Shown here in pieces: positions 11,946-23,381 of a stretch of DNA of 64,000 bases. The position numbers were made by a program, and so were the translations under genes. Within the stretch, counting starts at the first letter, position 1; the number at the start of each line of letters is the position of its first letter. The stretch comes from Yponomeuta sedellus (lineage: Eukaryota > Arthropoda > Insecta > Lepidoptera > Yponomeutidae), in NCBI GenBank assembly GCA_934045075.1, contig OW203751.1, positions 9,371,321 to 9,435,320 of the forward strand, written 5' to 3'. The notes beneath the pieces were generated by a model that worked only from the letters and a program-made list of their open reading frames with translations, did not search any database and was not told where the DNA came from.

Positions 11946-12310
11946 TTAAGGCGTTTCGGGGCGCTTACTAGCGCCACCTATGGAAAAAAAACATAACTTC
12001 AAAAAGTCATGTTTTATAACACGTTTTTATCTAAAAGTGAACACGAGAAATATTAACCACTGTGACAACCATTTTTAGAACTTACAGTCTAGACTTAGAA
12101 CTAATCGATTTCGTGGAAAGTAATTAAAGTCCTTGGTTGTCGATTCTAGGCTCTAGGTAGGTTCTAAATATAGTTTACACAGTTGTTAAATTTTCTCATG
12201 TTCACCTTTAATTAAAAACGTATTGTAACACAAGTCGTGATTTTTTTTCCACTGGCGATAACTAGCGCCTAGTTAGCGCCCCGAAGTACCTAATTGAATT
12301 TGTCTTACCG
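11945..12310. mobile_element. Palindromic MITE (GGCGCTxxCTAGCGCC type)
   Basis: GTTTCGGGGCGCTTACTAGC and AAAGTGAACACGAGAAAT on the left; TTTTCTCATGTTCACCTTTA and AACTAGCGCCTAGTTAGCGC on the right. Confidence 0.65.
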
Positions 12311-12385
12311 TCAAAGCCATTTCAAAGTCGGGTATTTCAGAAAAGATCTGTTAAAGGCTCCATTTTTTTCTGTAGGAACATCGTG

Positions 12386-12445
12386 AAGAAATCCTAGTTC
12401 CTATATTGTTTTCTTTGGAAAACAATATAGGAACTAGGATTTCTT
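12386..12445. repeat. Perfect 28-bp hairpin with 4-nt loop
   Basis: AAGAAATCCTAGTTCCTATA... is exactly complementary to 12418-12445 with TTTG as loop. No surrounding element was recognised. Confidence 0.85.
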
Positions 12446-12734
12446 AGGATAGAAACTAGGTGTATTTTGATACACCTTTATTTCAGCTCTATATTAATAC
12501 AAACTGAATCTACTAAAGTACGAATATAAAAATAATGCAATGAAAGACAATATTTTTTTTTTATATTACTACGTGTTTTGTCGATCACAATTATTTGATT
12601 ATGAAATTAGTTACGGGTCTATTGCTGTCAACCTGCGTTCCTGATTAATTTTCCATTTTAATTTTAAGTACTTTACACGATTTTTTCAATGGTTTTCAAC
12701 AAGTGTTATGTTCTGAGTGCTGTCTACAGCTTTG

Positions 12735-13370
12735 ATGGATTCAAATTCAAATTCAAATTAATTTATTTGTGGATCATAGGTAATTATTTTACATAATTGG
12801 TGGTCAGTCTTAAATTACAGATCACTATGGTCCTACCGGTACATAGGCATACAAATATAATAAAGTTATTAAGAGGGTAAACAAGTTGCAATGTGTCATT
12901 TAGAAAGTCTTCAATTTTATAACATAACATTTTTCAACAAGTAGATCTTTTAATGTCTTTCGAAATACATCTAGATTTAGTTCTTTGTACTGTGTTGGTA
13001 TCTTGTTAAAGATTATAGGCGCCATGCACAAAATACTTTTTCGCATCATAGTAGTTTAAAATTATTGTGTTAATTATCTACTTTCTAATTACTTATTTGA
13101 TAAGGTTTATATTTGTATTGGCTCTTAATTTTCTCAATATATTTTTGTGTATAACATTTACTAGGATATATTATTCGGCTTGGACAATTATTTTTGTGTA
13201 TAAGGTTTTTTTTAGTTATATGATTTGACTCGGACATTTAGGTACATAGGTATTTTAATTTTTCATGTCGTATTTATTAATTCCTTCTTGATAACCGTTC
13301 ATTAATTCTGTGTTGATTTATATTAAAATTACTTGCGAATGGGATAAAGCGCTTGTGAATTATTTGGTTT
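12735..13370 (-). mobile_element. LINE-like 3' region
   Basis: ATTCAAATTCAAATTAATTT at the left end looks like the reversed tail of a jockey-like LINE. No coding region is intact and no second copy was seen. Confidence 0.4.
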
Positions 13371-13395
13371 TGTTTTTAATTATCACCATAGAGAA

Positions 13396-13757
13396 AGGAA
13401 GAAATGAGACGCAATAGTCTGATTAGAGAACGTTGTGGACTGAAAGAGGATGTAGTGACTAGAATCGAGACAGGAATGTTGCGTTGGTTTGGACACGTGG
13501 AGAGAATGAAGGAAGAAAGATTAACGAAACAAATATATATTGTGAATGTGAGTGGAAGGGCTGGTAAGGAACGTCCCAGGCGGACATACATCGACCAAAT
13601 AGTGAGTGTTAACAAAGGGAAATATAAATAGTACCCGGCGGCGTGAGTGCATGCAACGCCTTATGAACGTTGATTAAGCGAAGGTGATCTGTCAGGATCG
13701 TGGCAAGTGGCAGGCCCTGGTCTCTGCCTAACCTTCTGGGATACAGGCCTGAGGTTA
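13396..13757 (+). mobile_element. LINE-B 3' end
   Basis: An open frame reads RRNSLIRERCGLKEDVVTRI, GMLRWFGHVERMKEERLTKQ and RPRRTYIDQI, the C-terminal segment of a LINE reverse transcriptase. Its 3' region is GATCTGTCAGGATCGTGGCA and GGGATACAGGCCTGAGGTTA. LINE-B copies also lie at 14993, 18306, 56593, 57590 and 61735. Confidence 0.72.
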
Positions 13758-14140
13758 TTTAAATAGATAGAATAGCAATTTTGAGTCTAAGCGTCCTTTT
13801 CCTTTTCATTCTTTCAGGCACTGGATCTAAACTATATTGATACCTATATTGGTTTCCATAATAGCAACGGGTGCGGGGTTTTAAAAATATGAAGGAAGCA
13901 AATGGGCACTAATTGCTGCCCTATGAGTTATTCAGTGATTCCACGAAAGTTTGGTGATATGACTAGGTGACCGGTCAACCTGACGTCAGGATGTACTTTC
14001 ACCCTTAAATGTTGTTTCTCATCTAAAATATGATGGAAGAAATTATCTACTTAGAGGAAGCAAATAGAAGCAATAGGGCACTAAATATTCATCACAATTT
14101 CCGACGATAATACGAGTAGTGACGGGCATTCTGACGCTGT
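13758..14140. other. Unassigned intergenic DNA
   Basis: Nothing recognised between LINE-B and the 5S-SINE. Confidence 0.45.
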
Positions 14141-14630
14141 CGCCGGCTGTCATGTAATGGCAGTCGTTAAGCCATGTCATGTTCAGGTTCGTACTGCGTA
14201 TCTATCCGAGGTCTGCATGCCGCCTCACGGGTACTGACGGAAGACCAGCGCTGGAGTATCATATCTCCAGCTTATGCTGAGTCAGAGCCCTTTTGCACTT
14301 GCCACACCCACAGTAGGTACTCACACTGGAAAATGCTCTGTGTCTCTGTTTCATTATGTATCGGATTGTTGTTGCTTTTCTTCTCTTGTACGTATAGTCT
14401 GCTTAAGTTTTTATTGCGTGTGTGTGTAAGTGTAAATAAATGATTAATAAATAAATAAATGTCAGAGGCTTTATGGGCGGCTTGATAACTTCTGACAGTA
14501 AGGCCCGCCACTGTCTTACAATCCTTCACCAACCCGGACTTGGCCCCCGTGATGGAGTCTAGCCTAACCTTCTTGCGATGCTGGCAAAGACCCGTGCCCC
14601 AGCAGTGGGGACATCCAAGGGTTGATATCG
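14141..14630 (+). mobile_element. 5S-SINE split by a retroelement
   Basis: CGCCGGCTGTCATGTAATGG to AGCCATGTCA (14141-14178), then an insertion, then ATGTCAGAGGCTTTATGGG to GGGTTGATATCGACAC. ATGTCA borders the insertion on both sides. Confidence 0.65.
14179..14455 (+). mobile_element. Insertion with AAATAAAT tail inside a 5S-SINE
   Basis: About 275 bp ending ATTAATAAATAAATAA, consistent with the 3' end of a target-primed retroelement. The element family was not recognised. Confidence 0.5.
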
Positions 14631-14654
14631 ACACAACACATAATCAGTTGACCT

Positions 14655-14945
14655 GGCCCTAAAGTCTAATACTTACATAGTTTTTTAATAGAATGGTATA
14701 AGCACGACAATGGTTGTCATTCGCCTTAATTTGGTGGTCTATAAAGCAGGAGTAACCCGCGCAAATTAAATAGGCATCACTCGCGAAGAAGATCAAATCG
14801 GGCGAGGCACTGAATTACCGAGGCACAGACAGGTTAAACCATTGTAATGCGATTGGTTACTAGACTACTGCTAGTGTGAATGATACGCCATTACCGGACT
14901 AATATGAATCTATTGATCAACTATGCATTTTAGAGGCTCCCCTGC
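14655..14945 (-). mobile_element. ~300-bp dispersed element (TTACCGGACTAATATG)
   Basis: AATGGTATAAGCACGACAAT, CTCGCGAAGAAGATCAAATC and GCCATTACCGGACTAATATG are the reversed counterparts of 19235-19545. A third copy at 21070-21740 is split by a MITE. Confidence 0.62.
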
Positions 14946-14992
14946 CTCCCCCCACCACCCCTGGGGGTGGCACATTGAGGCAAATAACAACC

Positions 14993-15045
14993 ATACATAC
15001 ATAACCTCACGCCTGTATCCCAGAGGGGTAGGCAGAGACCAGACC
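14993..15045 (-). mobile_element. LINE-B 3' terminus, short
   Basis: CATACATACATAACCTCACG and CCCAGAGGGGTAGGCAGAG, the last ~50 bp of LINE-B with two or three CATA units. Confidence 0.62.
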
Positions 15046-15144
15046 AGACCAAATAACAACCATTGTTTTGCTTATTTCATTCTATTGAAAAACTATGCAA
15101 GACTCTTAGGGCCTGGTCCCAAAGTAGGATATAGTCCGTACTAG

Positions 15145-15405
15145 AATATATCTCGGCTACTATCGGATAGAATCGGATAATTATATTCGTGTAATAGAAA
15201 TATCGGAACTAATATGACACTTAATTTCGAAATCGGAACTAATATGACACTTAATTTCGAAATCAGAACTAATATGACACTTAATTTCGAAATCGAAACT
15301 AATATGACACTTAATTTCGAAATCAGAAGTCGATCATCAGCACGAAAACCGAAGCCTACTCTTTGCCCGAGGTATATTCTAAAAGCTAACAGACTATACC
15401 CTGTA
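15145..15405 (+). mobile_element. Dispersed repeat with internal 30-bp tandem expansion
   Basis: The outer parts (TATCGGATAGAATCGGATAA, AAACCGAAGCCTACTC, AGCTAACAGACTATACC) recur reversed at 31165-31385. Inside, AACTAATATGACACTTAATT is repeated four times with a 30-bp period (15206-15325); the other copy has only a trace of it. Confidence 0.65.
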
Positions 15406-15444
15406 CTGTGGTAACCAGGTAAGGTCGTCGAATACACTCAAGAC

Positions 15445-15560
15445 TCATGCCATCTTGAACAAAATGTACGGCGGCGGCCCCCATCGCCGTGGATATCGAA
15501 CTCACGGCCTCTGTCTTGGTACCCAAGCGCATTAACGGCAAGACGAACTAGGCAGTCGCC
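15445..15560 (-). mobile_element. Possible SINE with box-B-like motif
   Basis: Minus strand GACTGCCTAGTTCGTCTTGC and GCCGTGAGTTCGATATCCAC resemble A and B boxes at tRNA spacing. No second copy was seen, so the call is weak. Confidence 0.35.
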
Positions 15561-15596
15561 TTATAATTTAGTATAACATTATATGTATAATTAAAG

Positions 15597-16157
15597 GTCT
15601 TTGCAGACGAGGGACTTTTGACTCCGAAGGACAAAAGTTCCTGAATCGTAAAAATGTCCTCCGAGTACTTGTCCCAGACTCAACGCCTACGCTGTGCGGT
15701 CATTTGTTCCCCGGAAATTGAGTGAAGCGTACGCTATGGAAGCAAATATTCTGAGATTACATTGCCCAGTTCGGTCACTTGATGTCCTCGGTAACTTGAG
15801 GGAGTTTTACGGGTACGGGGGTACTTTAATCTCATTAATTGTTTTGAATAACGCACACGAAAGACTAAAAGTACCCTGTACAAAAAGTCCTTCAAGTTAC
15901 CGAGGACATCAAGAAACCGGACAGGACAAAAGTTCAGTGTTTTCTTTTAAAACGCCTTTTCTTTTTCATGTAAATTACAACATAATGTAATCTCAGAATA
16001 TTTGCTTCCATAGCGTTCGCTTAACTCAATTTCCGGAAATCAAAATGACCGCACACCGTAGGCGTTGAGTCCGCGACAAGTACTCGCAGGACATTTTTTA
16101 CGATTCAGGGACTTTTGTCCCTCGGAGTCAAAAGTCCCTCGTCTGCGCAGGCCTTAA
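15597..16157. mobile_element. Long foldback element, ~200-bp arms
   Basis: GCAGACGAGGGACTTTTGAC, ATGGAAGCAAATATTCTGAG and CACTTGATGTCCTCGG on the left; CCGAGGACATCAAG, CTCAGAATATTTGCTTCCAT and GTCCCTCGTCTGCGC on the right. Confidence 0.76.
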
Positions 16158-16174
16158 GTAGCCTATAATACGAT

Positions 16175-16480
16175 ATTATTTATAGTTATATATTTAACGG
16201 GGCAGATCGCGATTATTTATTAGGTAAAACGTAATTACCTTATTTCCCGACGTTTCGGCAGCGTTACAGTTGCGTGTGTCGGCCAGCTGCGAAAAATTAA
16301 TAGTGACTACCTACAATAATTGACTGTACTCGCCACTTCAGTCTACCCGAGACCACGGCAACTGTAACGCTGCCGAAACGTCGGGAAATAAGGTAATAAC
16401 GTTTTACCTAATAAATAATCGCGATTTGACCCGTTTAATATATAACTATGGATGAGTATCGGGAATCATTAAGAATTACG
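16175..16480. mobile_element. MITE, ACGTTTCGGC family
   Basis: Both arms present (TTATTAGGTAAAACGTAATT; CTGCCGAAACGTCGGGAAAT, TAACGTTTTACCTAATAAAT). Confidence 0.76.
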
Positions 16481-16489
16481 ATATTATTT

Positions 16490-17570
16490 ACACGAAGAAT
16501 CAGGAATGTTTAGGAAAAAAACATTTTGTATAACTTACACCTTTATTTATTTTATTTATTTACAATTATAACGCACAATTTCGTAGCATTTGTGATGTCT
16601 AAAGTTATAATTTATTTAATAGTTTGAGCAATAGTTTTTGTAGGAGATACAACCATAAAGTCAAGACAGCATATTGTGTAGTAGAAAATAGTGAAAATAG
16701 GCTTACAAATAGGTTTTGTTTAACTTGGAAATGTGTAAAATAAACCCCAGTTTTGGATGGCCGTAATAAGTAAATATGTTTTGAAAATATACCTGTAAAA
16801 TTAGTATAGGAAAATATTATTCAGTAAAACATATGGAAGTTTCAAATTCACGTACTACTCACGTCAGATCTATTTTAAAGCCATCAAGTTTTGCATCGTT
16901 CATGTCATAGAAATGTAAAAAAATGACATTCGTCTAGTACCTTAACAGTAGCTTATTATATTAATAAAAAAATAAAAACAAAAAAGAATTACTAAGACGA
17001 ATTCGGCCGGACCGAAAATAATATAAAACATTATCATACAGTTGCTTTGAAATATTTCATACGAATTATATTAAAAAATAGTACCTATAAACCTTTAATT
17101 TTATCTAAAAAAAATAAACGTTAAATAAGAATAAACAATGCATTTTGAAAACGAGTGCCGCTCAATGTGGAAGACATAAAAGAAACAGAAATTTTTATTA
17201 AAAAAAAATTTCATTAGAACCAAAATATTCTAAACTACCGAAACAAAAGAAATCTACTAACTTTACCACAAAATTTCTACAATGATATGGTAATTTCTTG
17301 GTGTGCGAGCGTTCGTAACGCCAACTAAAAAAAACGCCTTACTATAAAACGACTTACGTTTAAGAAACCGTCATATTTTAAGTCCAGCAAAATACATAAT
17401 AAGTAGATTCACAAACCCGTGGACGGACCCTCCAGAAATTATAAAAAAAAGACTAGCGGCTATGGGTGAACTGACGTAATAAAACTAAACGGTAGTTTAA
17501 CTGTGTTTACCATTACTGCTATAGGTATATCAATATGCCTTAAAAACTTAAAAAAGGGGAAAATTTAATT
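16490..17570. other. Unassigned AT-rich DNA
   Basis: Very AT-rich (for example the TTTATTTATTTTATTTATTT-like run near 16545), with no coding frame or second copy seen. It could be an untranslated region of an unseen gene, but nothing supports that. Confidence 0.45.
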
Positions 17571-17574
17571 GGAG

Positions 17575-18095
17575 GTTATTTTAAGACACTTAAAAATGAG
17601 GAGGTTCGAGACTAAACTGCCACAATCTCTTAAGACCAAGGTCTACAACCAATGTGTCCTGCCCATACTTACTTACGGTTCGGAAACATGAAAGCTCACC
17701 AAGCAAAATATGCACAAAATAATAGTTGCACAAAGAGCGATGGAGCGTGCCATGCTAGGCATATCGCTTGTGGACCGCGTACCCAACGTAGAAATTCGTC
17801 GAAGAACCAAGGTCGAAGACGTTGGTGAGCGGATCACAGCCAGTGGAGATGGGCGGGACAATTGGCTAGAAGGGAAGACGGCCGGTGGACCAGGGTAGTA
17901 TCGGAGTGGTGGCCAAGGGAGGGAAGGAGGTTGGTAGGCAGACCACCGACACGATGGTCGGACGACATCGTGAGGGTTGCGGGCCAGATATGGATCAGGT
18001 TAGCACAGGACCGTGAGGAATGGCGCAATAAAAAGAAGGCCTATGCCCAGCAGTGGGTTGATGTGGGCTGATTATAGATAGATAGATAGATAGAT
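17575..18095 (+). mobile_element. RTE-like LINE 3' end, broken reading frame
   Basis: A decayed reverse-transcriptase C-terminal coding region: KTKVYNQCVLPILTYGSET (then a stop), RAMERAMLGISLVDRVPN, and after a frameshift GRPPTRWSDDIVRVAG and QDREEWRNKKKAYAQQW. It ends in (TAGA)n at 18075-18095. RTE-type LINEs end in such short tandem tails. 5'-truncated and dead. Confidence 0.8.
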
Positions 18096-18305
18096 AGAAA
18101 ATGAGGAAAATTAAATTTGGAGATAGCCACCCTACGCGATTTGGGTAAAACGGATTTAAAGTTCTTGGTAGTGGACAACAAGCATACTGTTGTATAGAAC
18201 TTTGTATATTGCTTAGATGAAATTATGACTAGTGGCGCCTCCCTCGAGTGAAAGTACGTTCATCCATCTGATAAAATGCCTTTTTTTGTTCGACATTTTT
18301 CCTCA

Positions 18306-18475
18306 ATACATACATAACCTCACGCCTGTATCCCAGAGGGGTAGGTAGAGACCAGGGACTGCCACTTGCCACGATCCTGACAGATCACCTTCGCTTCATC
18401 AACGTTCATAAGTCGTTGCATGCACGCACGCCGGTTCCGGGTACTTTTTATCTTTCCCTTTGCTAATACATCCCC
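18306..18475 (-). mobile_element. LINE-B 3' end
   Basis: A reversed CATACATAACCTCACGCCTG through GATCCTGACAGATCACCTTC to CTTTCCCTTTGCTAATACAT. Confidence 0.68.
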
Positions 18476-18479
18476 TAGT

Positions 18480-19230
18480 TGTTCTCAATAGTTATTATGA
18501 TCTGTAGTTTTTTTTTATTTCATGTCTTTAGATATCTTTTGGTCAAATATTGCTATAGGGACGATAAATGATTTTACATTTAGATATAAATCTAGCAATC
18601 GATGGTAAACACAGTACTGCTAACACATAATTTTTCACATTGTAAACATGCCTTAAAACCGATTTCTTTCACGAAAATGGCAACCCGAAGCCCAATAAAG
18701 TAGAAAATTAAAATTAATATTTACACATAGAACAGTCATTACAAATTTTTCTTACAAACACAAGGTGTCGTTGACCCTTAAAAATACCAGTTATTGTCAT
18801 TGTCTAACAAAAGACTTTATAAAGACACCTTGTAATCGTATTAATAATCAATAGCATTAAAAATCAACGCCCATATTGTCAGTTTAAATAAAATTAAAAT
18901 ATTTTAAAAAAATAACGAAAATATGTTTGAAAATATTAAAGAAAAGTATTTGTTCAATATTTTAAAGTACACATCTATTTTAAGTAGCTGTATTTTAATA
19001 TAAAAAAATGATAAAATAATTGGAATGGATTCTTTATCACAATCAAAATAAAACACCTAAGTACACAAGTCAATGATTCGAAAGTACCAGACAATATTTA
19101 AAATAATTAAGTATAAAAATCGATGGTGGTACGCGATAAAAATGCCTACAGGACGTATTTAACGATCCTTTTCAAAGACTTAGTATAATTTAAAGCCACG
19201 TCCAGAAACAAAAGGTTGCCATGCGCTCAG
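18480..19230. other. Unassigned AT-rich DNA
   Basis: No frames, no inverted repeats and no recognised elements. Confidence 0.45.
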
Positions 19231-19234
19231 GGAG

Positions 19235-19545
19235 ATGAGCCTTTAAAAATGCATAGTTGTTCAATGGAGTCATATTAGTCCGGTAATGGTCGTTTCATTC
19301 ACATTACCGGTAGTCTAGTAACCAATCGCATTGCAATGTTATAACCCGTGCTACTTAACTCGGCGCCTCCGCGATTCGATCTTCTTCGCGAGAGATGCCT
19401 ATTTAATTTGTGCGGGTTATACCCCTGGAATGACATTGTACTGCTTTTGCTTTGTAGTCTACCAAATTGAGGCAAATAACAACCATTGTCGTGCTTATAC
19501 CATTCTATTGAACAACTATGTAAGTATTAGACTCTAGGGTCTGCT
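19235..19545 (+). mobile_element. ~300-bp dispersed element, plus copy
   Basis: CATATTAGTCCGGTAATGGT, GATCTTCTTCGCGAGAGATG and CATTGTCGTGCTTATACCAT. Purely non-coding. Confidence 0.62.
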
Positions 19546-20309
19546 CAAAAACGCGGGCGTCCGCGTTGTACGATGATTACTTTAAAAAGAGGCTTAAATA
19601 TACGCCTCTCGCTCACACTGCAGAGGGCAATACTTTATGAGCGCCAGGCGAATTCCGTTAGTGCATTACACTACAGTGACAGTTGAATGTACGAGTCACG
19701 TGACGTGTTTTTTATACCATTGGCGCCTAGAAAGTGTGATACGTACGTTTGCGCGCTTAGACTCAAAGCTGCAATGAACTGAAATTGCCACGTTCATGCA
19801 ATTGTAACAGTACTGCAATGCATTAATACTGTTAGTCTAGGGCCAGTCCTCATGTCTGTCTTTAATTATCAGTGTATGCGTTTTAGCAACCATTGGGTGG
19901 CAAGGGCGCGTCACGTAACCTGATGCGTCTGAACGCACCTTAAAGCGGTTTCTCATGGGGCAATTCCCATACAAACGTGTTTGGGTTTAAGTTTTTTTCG
20001 AATAATGTAACTACAAGTAGTATTATTCGTAAAAACAAAAACTAGACTACGAGTCATGACTGAAAATCGTTCCAAATCACTTCCGAATAATGTCAGTCAC
20101 ACGGATTCTACAACAATGTGAATTGTATAATTTTCACGTATTTTTTACGAAAATGTCAATTAACAGTCAAAATTGTATTTATCAAGTCACAAAATAATAA
20201 TTAAACATACGGACGATTATTTCGGCTACTTTTTTACGTTAATCGACGATCGCGGAAAGGGATGGTTGATTCGATTTAAGTCACTTAACGCGGCCCCTTC
20301 AGGAGCAAC

Positions 20310-20475
20310 TTCGTAAGCTTAAGCTCACTCGAGGATCAATTCCCATACAAACGTAGGCTTAAGCGCACTCAAGAGTCAATTTCCTCACAAAAGTAGGCTT
20401 AAGCTTACTCGAGGATCAATTCCCATACAAACGTAGGTTTAAGCCCACTCAAGGATAAATTCCCATACAAACCCA
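20310..20475 (+). repeat. ~45-bp tandem repeat, four units
   Basis: GGCTTAAGC, CACTCGAGGATCAA and TTCCCATACAAACGTAGG repeat four times with small changes; the last merges into the end of a TTCCCATACAAAC element. Confidence 0.7.
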
Positions 20476-20834
20476 GTTTGGTTTTTATTTACAAACGACA
20501 TGCCGGATTGCAATGAAACTTTGCCAATACGTCCGTAAGACACAAATCGAGTTTGATCGTGCGTAGAATTTAAAACAAACTTATCAAAAATATATTACAG
20601 CTATGTGATTAGTATCAATGAAAAGTCTTATGAGGGAAAAAATAATTATTTTTTGTTATTGTTATTCTAGTTGTAGGTCAGCGTCGATTTGTGCTCCCTA
20701 AACAAATTGGTTGATACAATGTCATTGCGATCCGGAATGTTCGTAAATTAAAATACAACTACGTTTGTATGGGGCTTGAAGAAGCGATTGCTCATGAGTG
20801 ACTAATATCCTAAATGAGACTCAAAACATTGTTA

Positions 20835-20935
20835 CATTAATATATTAGACGGGTCTAATCGCGATTATTTATTAGGCAAAATGTAATAAATAATCGCGAT
20901 TAAACCCGACTAATATATAACTATGCATGAACATT
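20835..20935. mobile_element. Minimal ACGTTTCGGC-family MITE
   Basis: GGGTCTAATCGCGATTATTT and AATAATCGCGATTAAACCC with almost no centre, an internal deletion derivative. Confidence 0.65.
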
Positions 20936-21069
20936 GCGAATAATTAAGACGAGACTCAAAGCTCTACCATCCCTCAACGCAAACGTCGATAGCCCCGTTT
21001 ACACGACAAAGATTTGCGCGGTGGAGCGGACGCGCCGCGCGCAAAACTTCGTAGTATGATCAGGGGGCG

Positions 21070-21740
21070 AGTCCCATAAATGCATACTTGTTCAACAGTG
21101 ACACTAGTACAGCAATGGTTGGTTCATTGACACTATCGGTAGTCCACCAAGCAAACGCACTCCAATGGTATAACCCGTGCAATTTCAGTCGATACCCGGT
21201 GCTAAGCGCCACAAACCGGATCAAAATCATAACTGGTTTTTAGTCTAGTCCATCCAAACTTTGTCTGGAAAAGATCACTTTTAGTGATAAGGCCGCCATC
21301 TGTACTAAGGAACATCTGTGTAGTTTCCATTTTTATGTAAAATAAAGTGTTCTGTCAATTTTTCAAACTGTAAATATCATAACAACTGTGACAACTATTT
21401 TTAGAAACTACAATCTAGAATGTAGCATCAACAACCTAGGACTTCAATCAATTTCCGCTAAAAACGGCCGTTTTTGGCAAAACTGTCTAAAGTCTAGATT
21501 CTTGAACCTACGTTCATATCAGTAAGTTCTAAAAAGAGCTACTACATTTATTAATGACGTTCATTACGTTCACTTTTTCCAACGATGCGTTGAAACGAGA
21601 AGATATGATTTTTTTACCATTCGTGGCGCTCATTAGCACCGCCTAACGCCTTCACTCAGCGCCTCAAGCAAATTCGATCTTCTCCGCGAGAGTTGCCTAT
21701 TTAATTTCGGCGGTTTATACCATTGCAATGGACTAAGCCG
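21070..21740 (+). mobile_element. ~300-bp dispersed element split by a palindromic MITE
   Basis: Halves at 21070-21195 (GACACTATCGGTAGTCC) and 21656-21740 (TCGATCTTCTCCGCGAGAG) surround the MITE, which itself holds a CR1-like tail at 21260-21355. Confidence 0.6.
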
Positions 21741-22606
21741 TTTTCCGCAAAAGTTCATAAATCACTTCATAGATGGCGCTTACAGACGTGCACATACAAG
21801 AACAGGGGCACGTCAGTCAAATTTTGCTTAGCACAGGTTAATTTTGACAGCTGTATTCCGGTTATTCTATGGCCGCGCCTGTAAGCGCCATCTTTGAATT
21901 GCTTTGTGAATTTGCGTTGAAAACAGCTTATTGCATTGTTGCTTATTAGGCTACCGAAAAGCGCCGCGTTTTCACGATCTTACAACACTCGGACCTAGTG
22001 ACGTTTTTTGCTACAAAGATGCTTCTCGTATCGTGCACACCGGCAATCTTGGTAAAAAAAAAATGTCGTTCTGATGGAGACCGCCATGTTTTTTTTCGCT
22101 CGGACCGCGTGTCTTAGCTGTTTGCACGAAACGAACCCGCATAAACAAAATGGCGCAAAAAGTTGGAACTCCTCTAATCCGTAAAGGATACGTGCAGAAG
22201 CAGTGAATATTGATGTTAGCGGAGTTTTACAAAGCTATGAAAGTGCTGTGAAATGTATGGTTTCCTTGGTCGCGACCAAACTATTCTTTCTCTTTCCTTT
22301 AAAGTTTTATGATGGAAATTCTACGATAAATATATTAGATTCCGCTTCTATTCATAGTAGCAGTAAATTTTTGGCGCGATGAGTAACTCTGTTAGAATAA
22401 ACTGAGATTTTTGCTTTAGTATAAACTGAAGCAAGAATCTAAGTTCAGTAAGATGTGTGTAATAAGATGAGCCACTTTGTCTAAGCCTACTAAGACCGTG
22501 AACGCGGCTTGACAGCTTCTGCCGTGCTATCATTCCATTGATCAACTATGACTATTTATTTGCCAGTTTCTGAATTGAGAATTGCACTAAATAGTTAACA
22601 GTAATA

Positions 22607-22780
22607 TAATGGCAGTCGTTAAGCCATGCCAGAGGCTATGGGCGACTTGATAACTTCTCACAGTCTTGAAATCCTTCACCAAGCCGGACTTGGCCCCCGT
22701 GGTGGAGTATGGCCTAACCTTCCTGCCATGCAGGAAGAAACCCGTGCTCCAGTAGTGGGGGCATACAAGGGTTGATACCG
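22607..22780 (+). mobile_element. 5S-SINE body, 5' truncated
   Basis: ATGGCAGTCGTTAAGCCATG through GTGGTGGAGTATGGCC to GGGTTGATACCGAA. It splits an older repeat whose halves (CTGAATTGAGAATT and its reverse) lie on either side. Confidence 0.7.
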
Positions 22781-23000
22781 AAACAGTGACTGTAGTGCTG
22801 TCTCTCCGAATTTCTCAAAACAGAGCGTGACAGAACCTTACGAACGAACGTGAAATTCTCAATTCAGAAGCCGACTCTATGTCGACTCATGGCCGCTTTC
22901 TGAATTGAGAATTTAACTAAGTAAATACTCCAAATTTTATTAACGTTCTGTCTCTTAGCTGAAAAATTCGAAGAAACAGCACACAGTTAAGTATTTAGGC

Positions 23001-23153
23001 CGCGTTTTCACGGTCGTAGTACGCACGGACCGAGTGCGCCATCCGAGTAAACTAATCTCCTCCTGATTGGACGGTTTTTCGTGACAACACCAAAATAGCC
23101 AATCAGAAGCATTGTTTACTCGGATGGCGCACTAAGACCGCGAAAACGCGGCT
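23001..23153. mobile_element. MITE with GCCGCGTTTTCACGGTC ends
   Basis: GCCGCGTTTTCACGGTC and GACCGCGAAAACGCGGC ends, with GCGCCATCCGAGTAAAC mirrored inside. A decayed relative spans about 21966-22515. Confidence 0.7.
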
Positions 23154-23263
23154 TTTCTTAGCGAAATTCTCAAATCGAAACAATCAGGGCTCAGACCAAC
23201 GGCCCCAAAGCTCACGACTGATTTTTGCACACACAAATATTTCGCTTAGGACCCGCGGTTAGG

Positions 23264-23381
23264 TTATCTCCGGCTGTTCAGCTCGTAGCCGTTGTCTTTG
23301 GTGGCACTCGGGGTCTTCGACGGGGGCGGCTTGGCCACCGCGTGCCCCTCTAGCCTTAGCGTGCTCTGCCGGTGAGATGAC
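23264..23381 (-). CDS. SR-B terminal exon, cytoplasmic tail and stop
   Basis: Acceptor CATTCCGCAG, then 118 bp ending in TAA at 23264-23266. The tail reads RSSHRQSTLRL, then a Pro/Ser/Thr-rich stretch and NGYELNSRR. A short polar cytosolic tail fits the family. Phase joins correctly to the membrane-span exon (AG|G). The 3' UTR is undefined; the foldback element at 23001-23153 is the next recognisable feature. Confidence 0.88.

Noticed and set aside
15206..15325. CRISPR-like array of 30-bp repeats
   Set aside because: No spacers; a simple tandem repeat inside a dispersed element.
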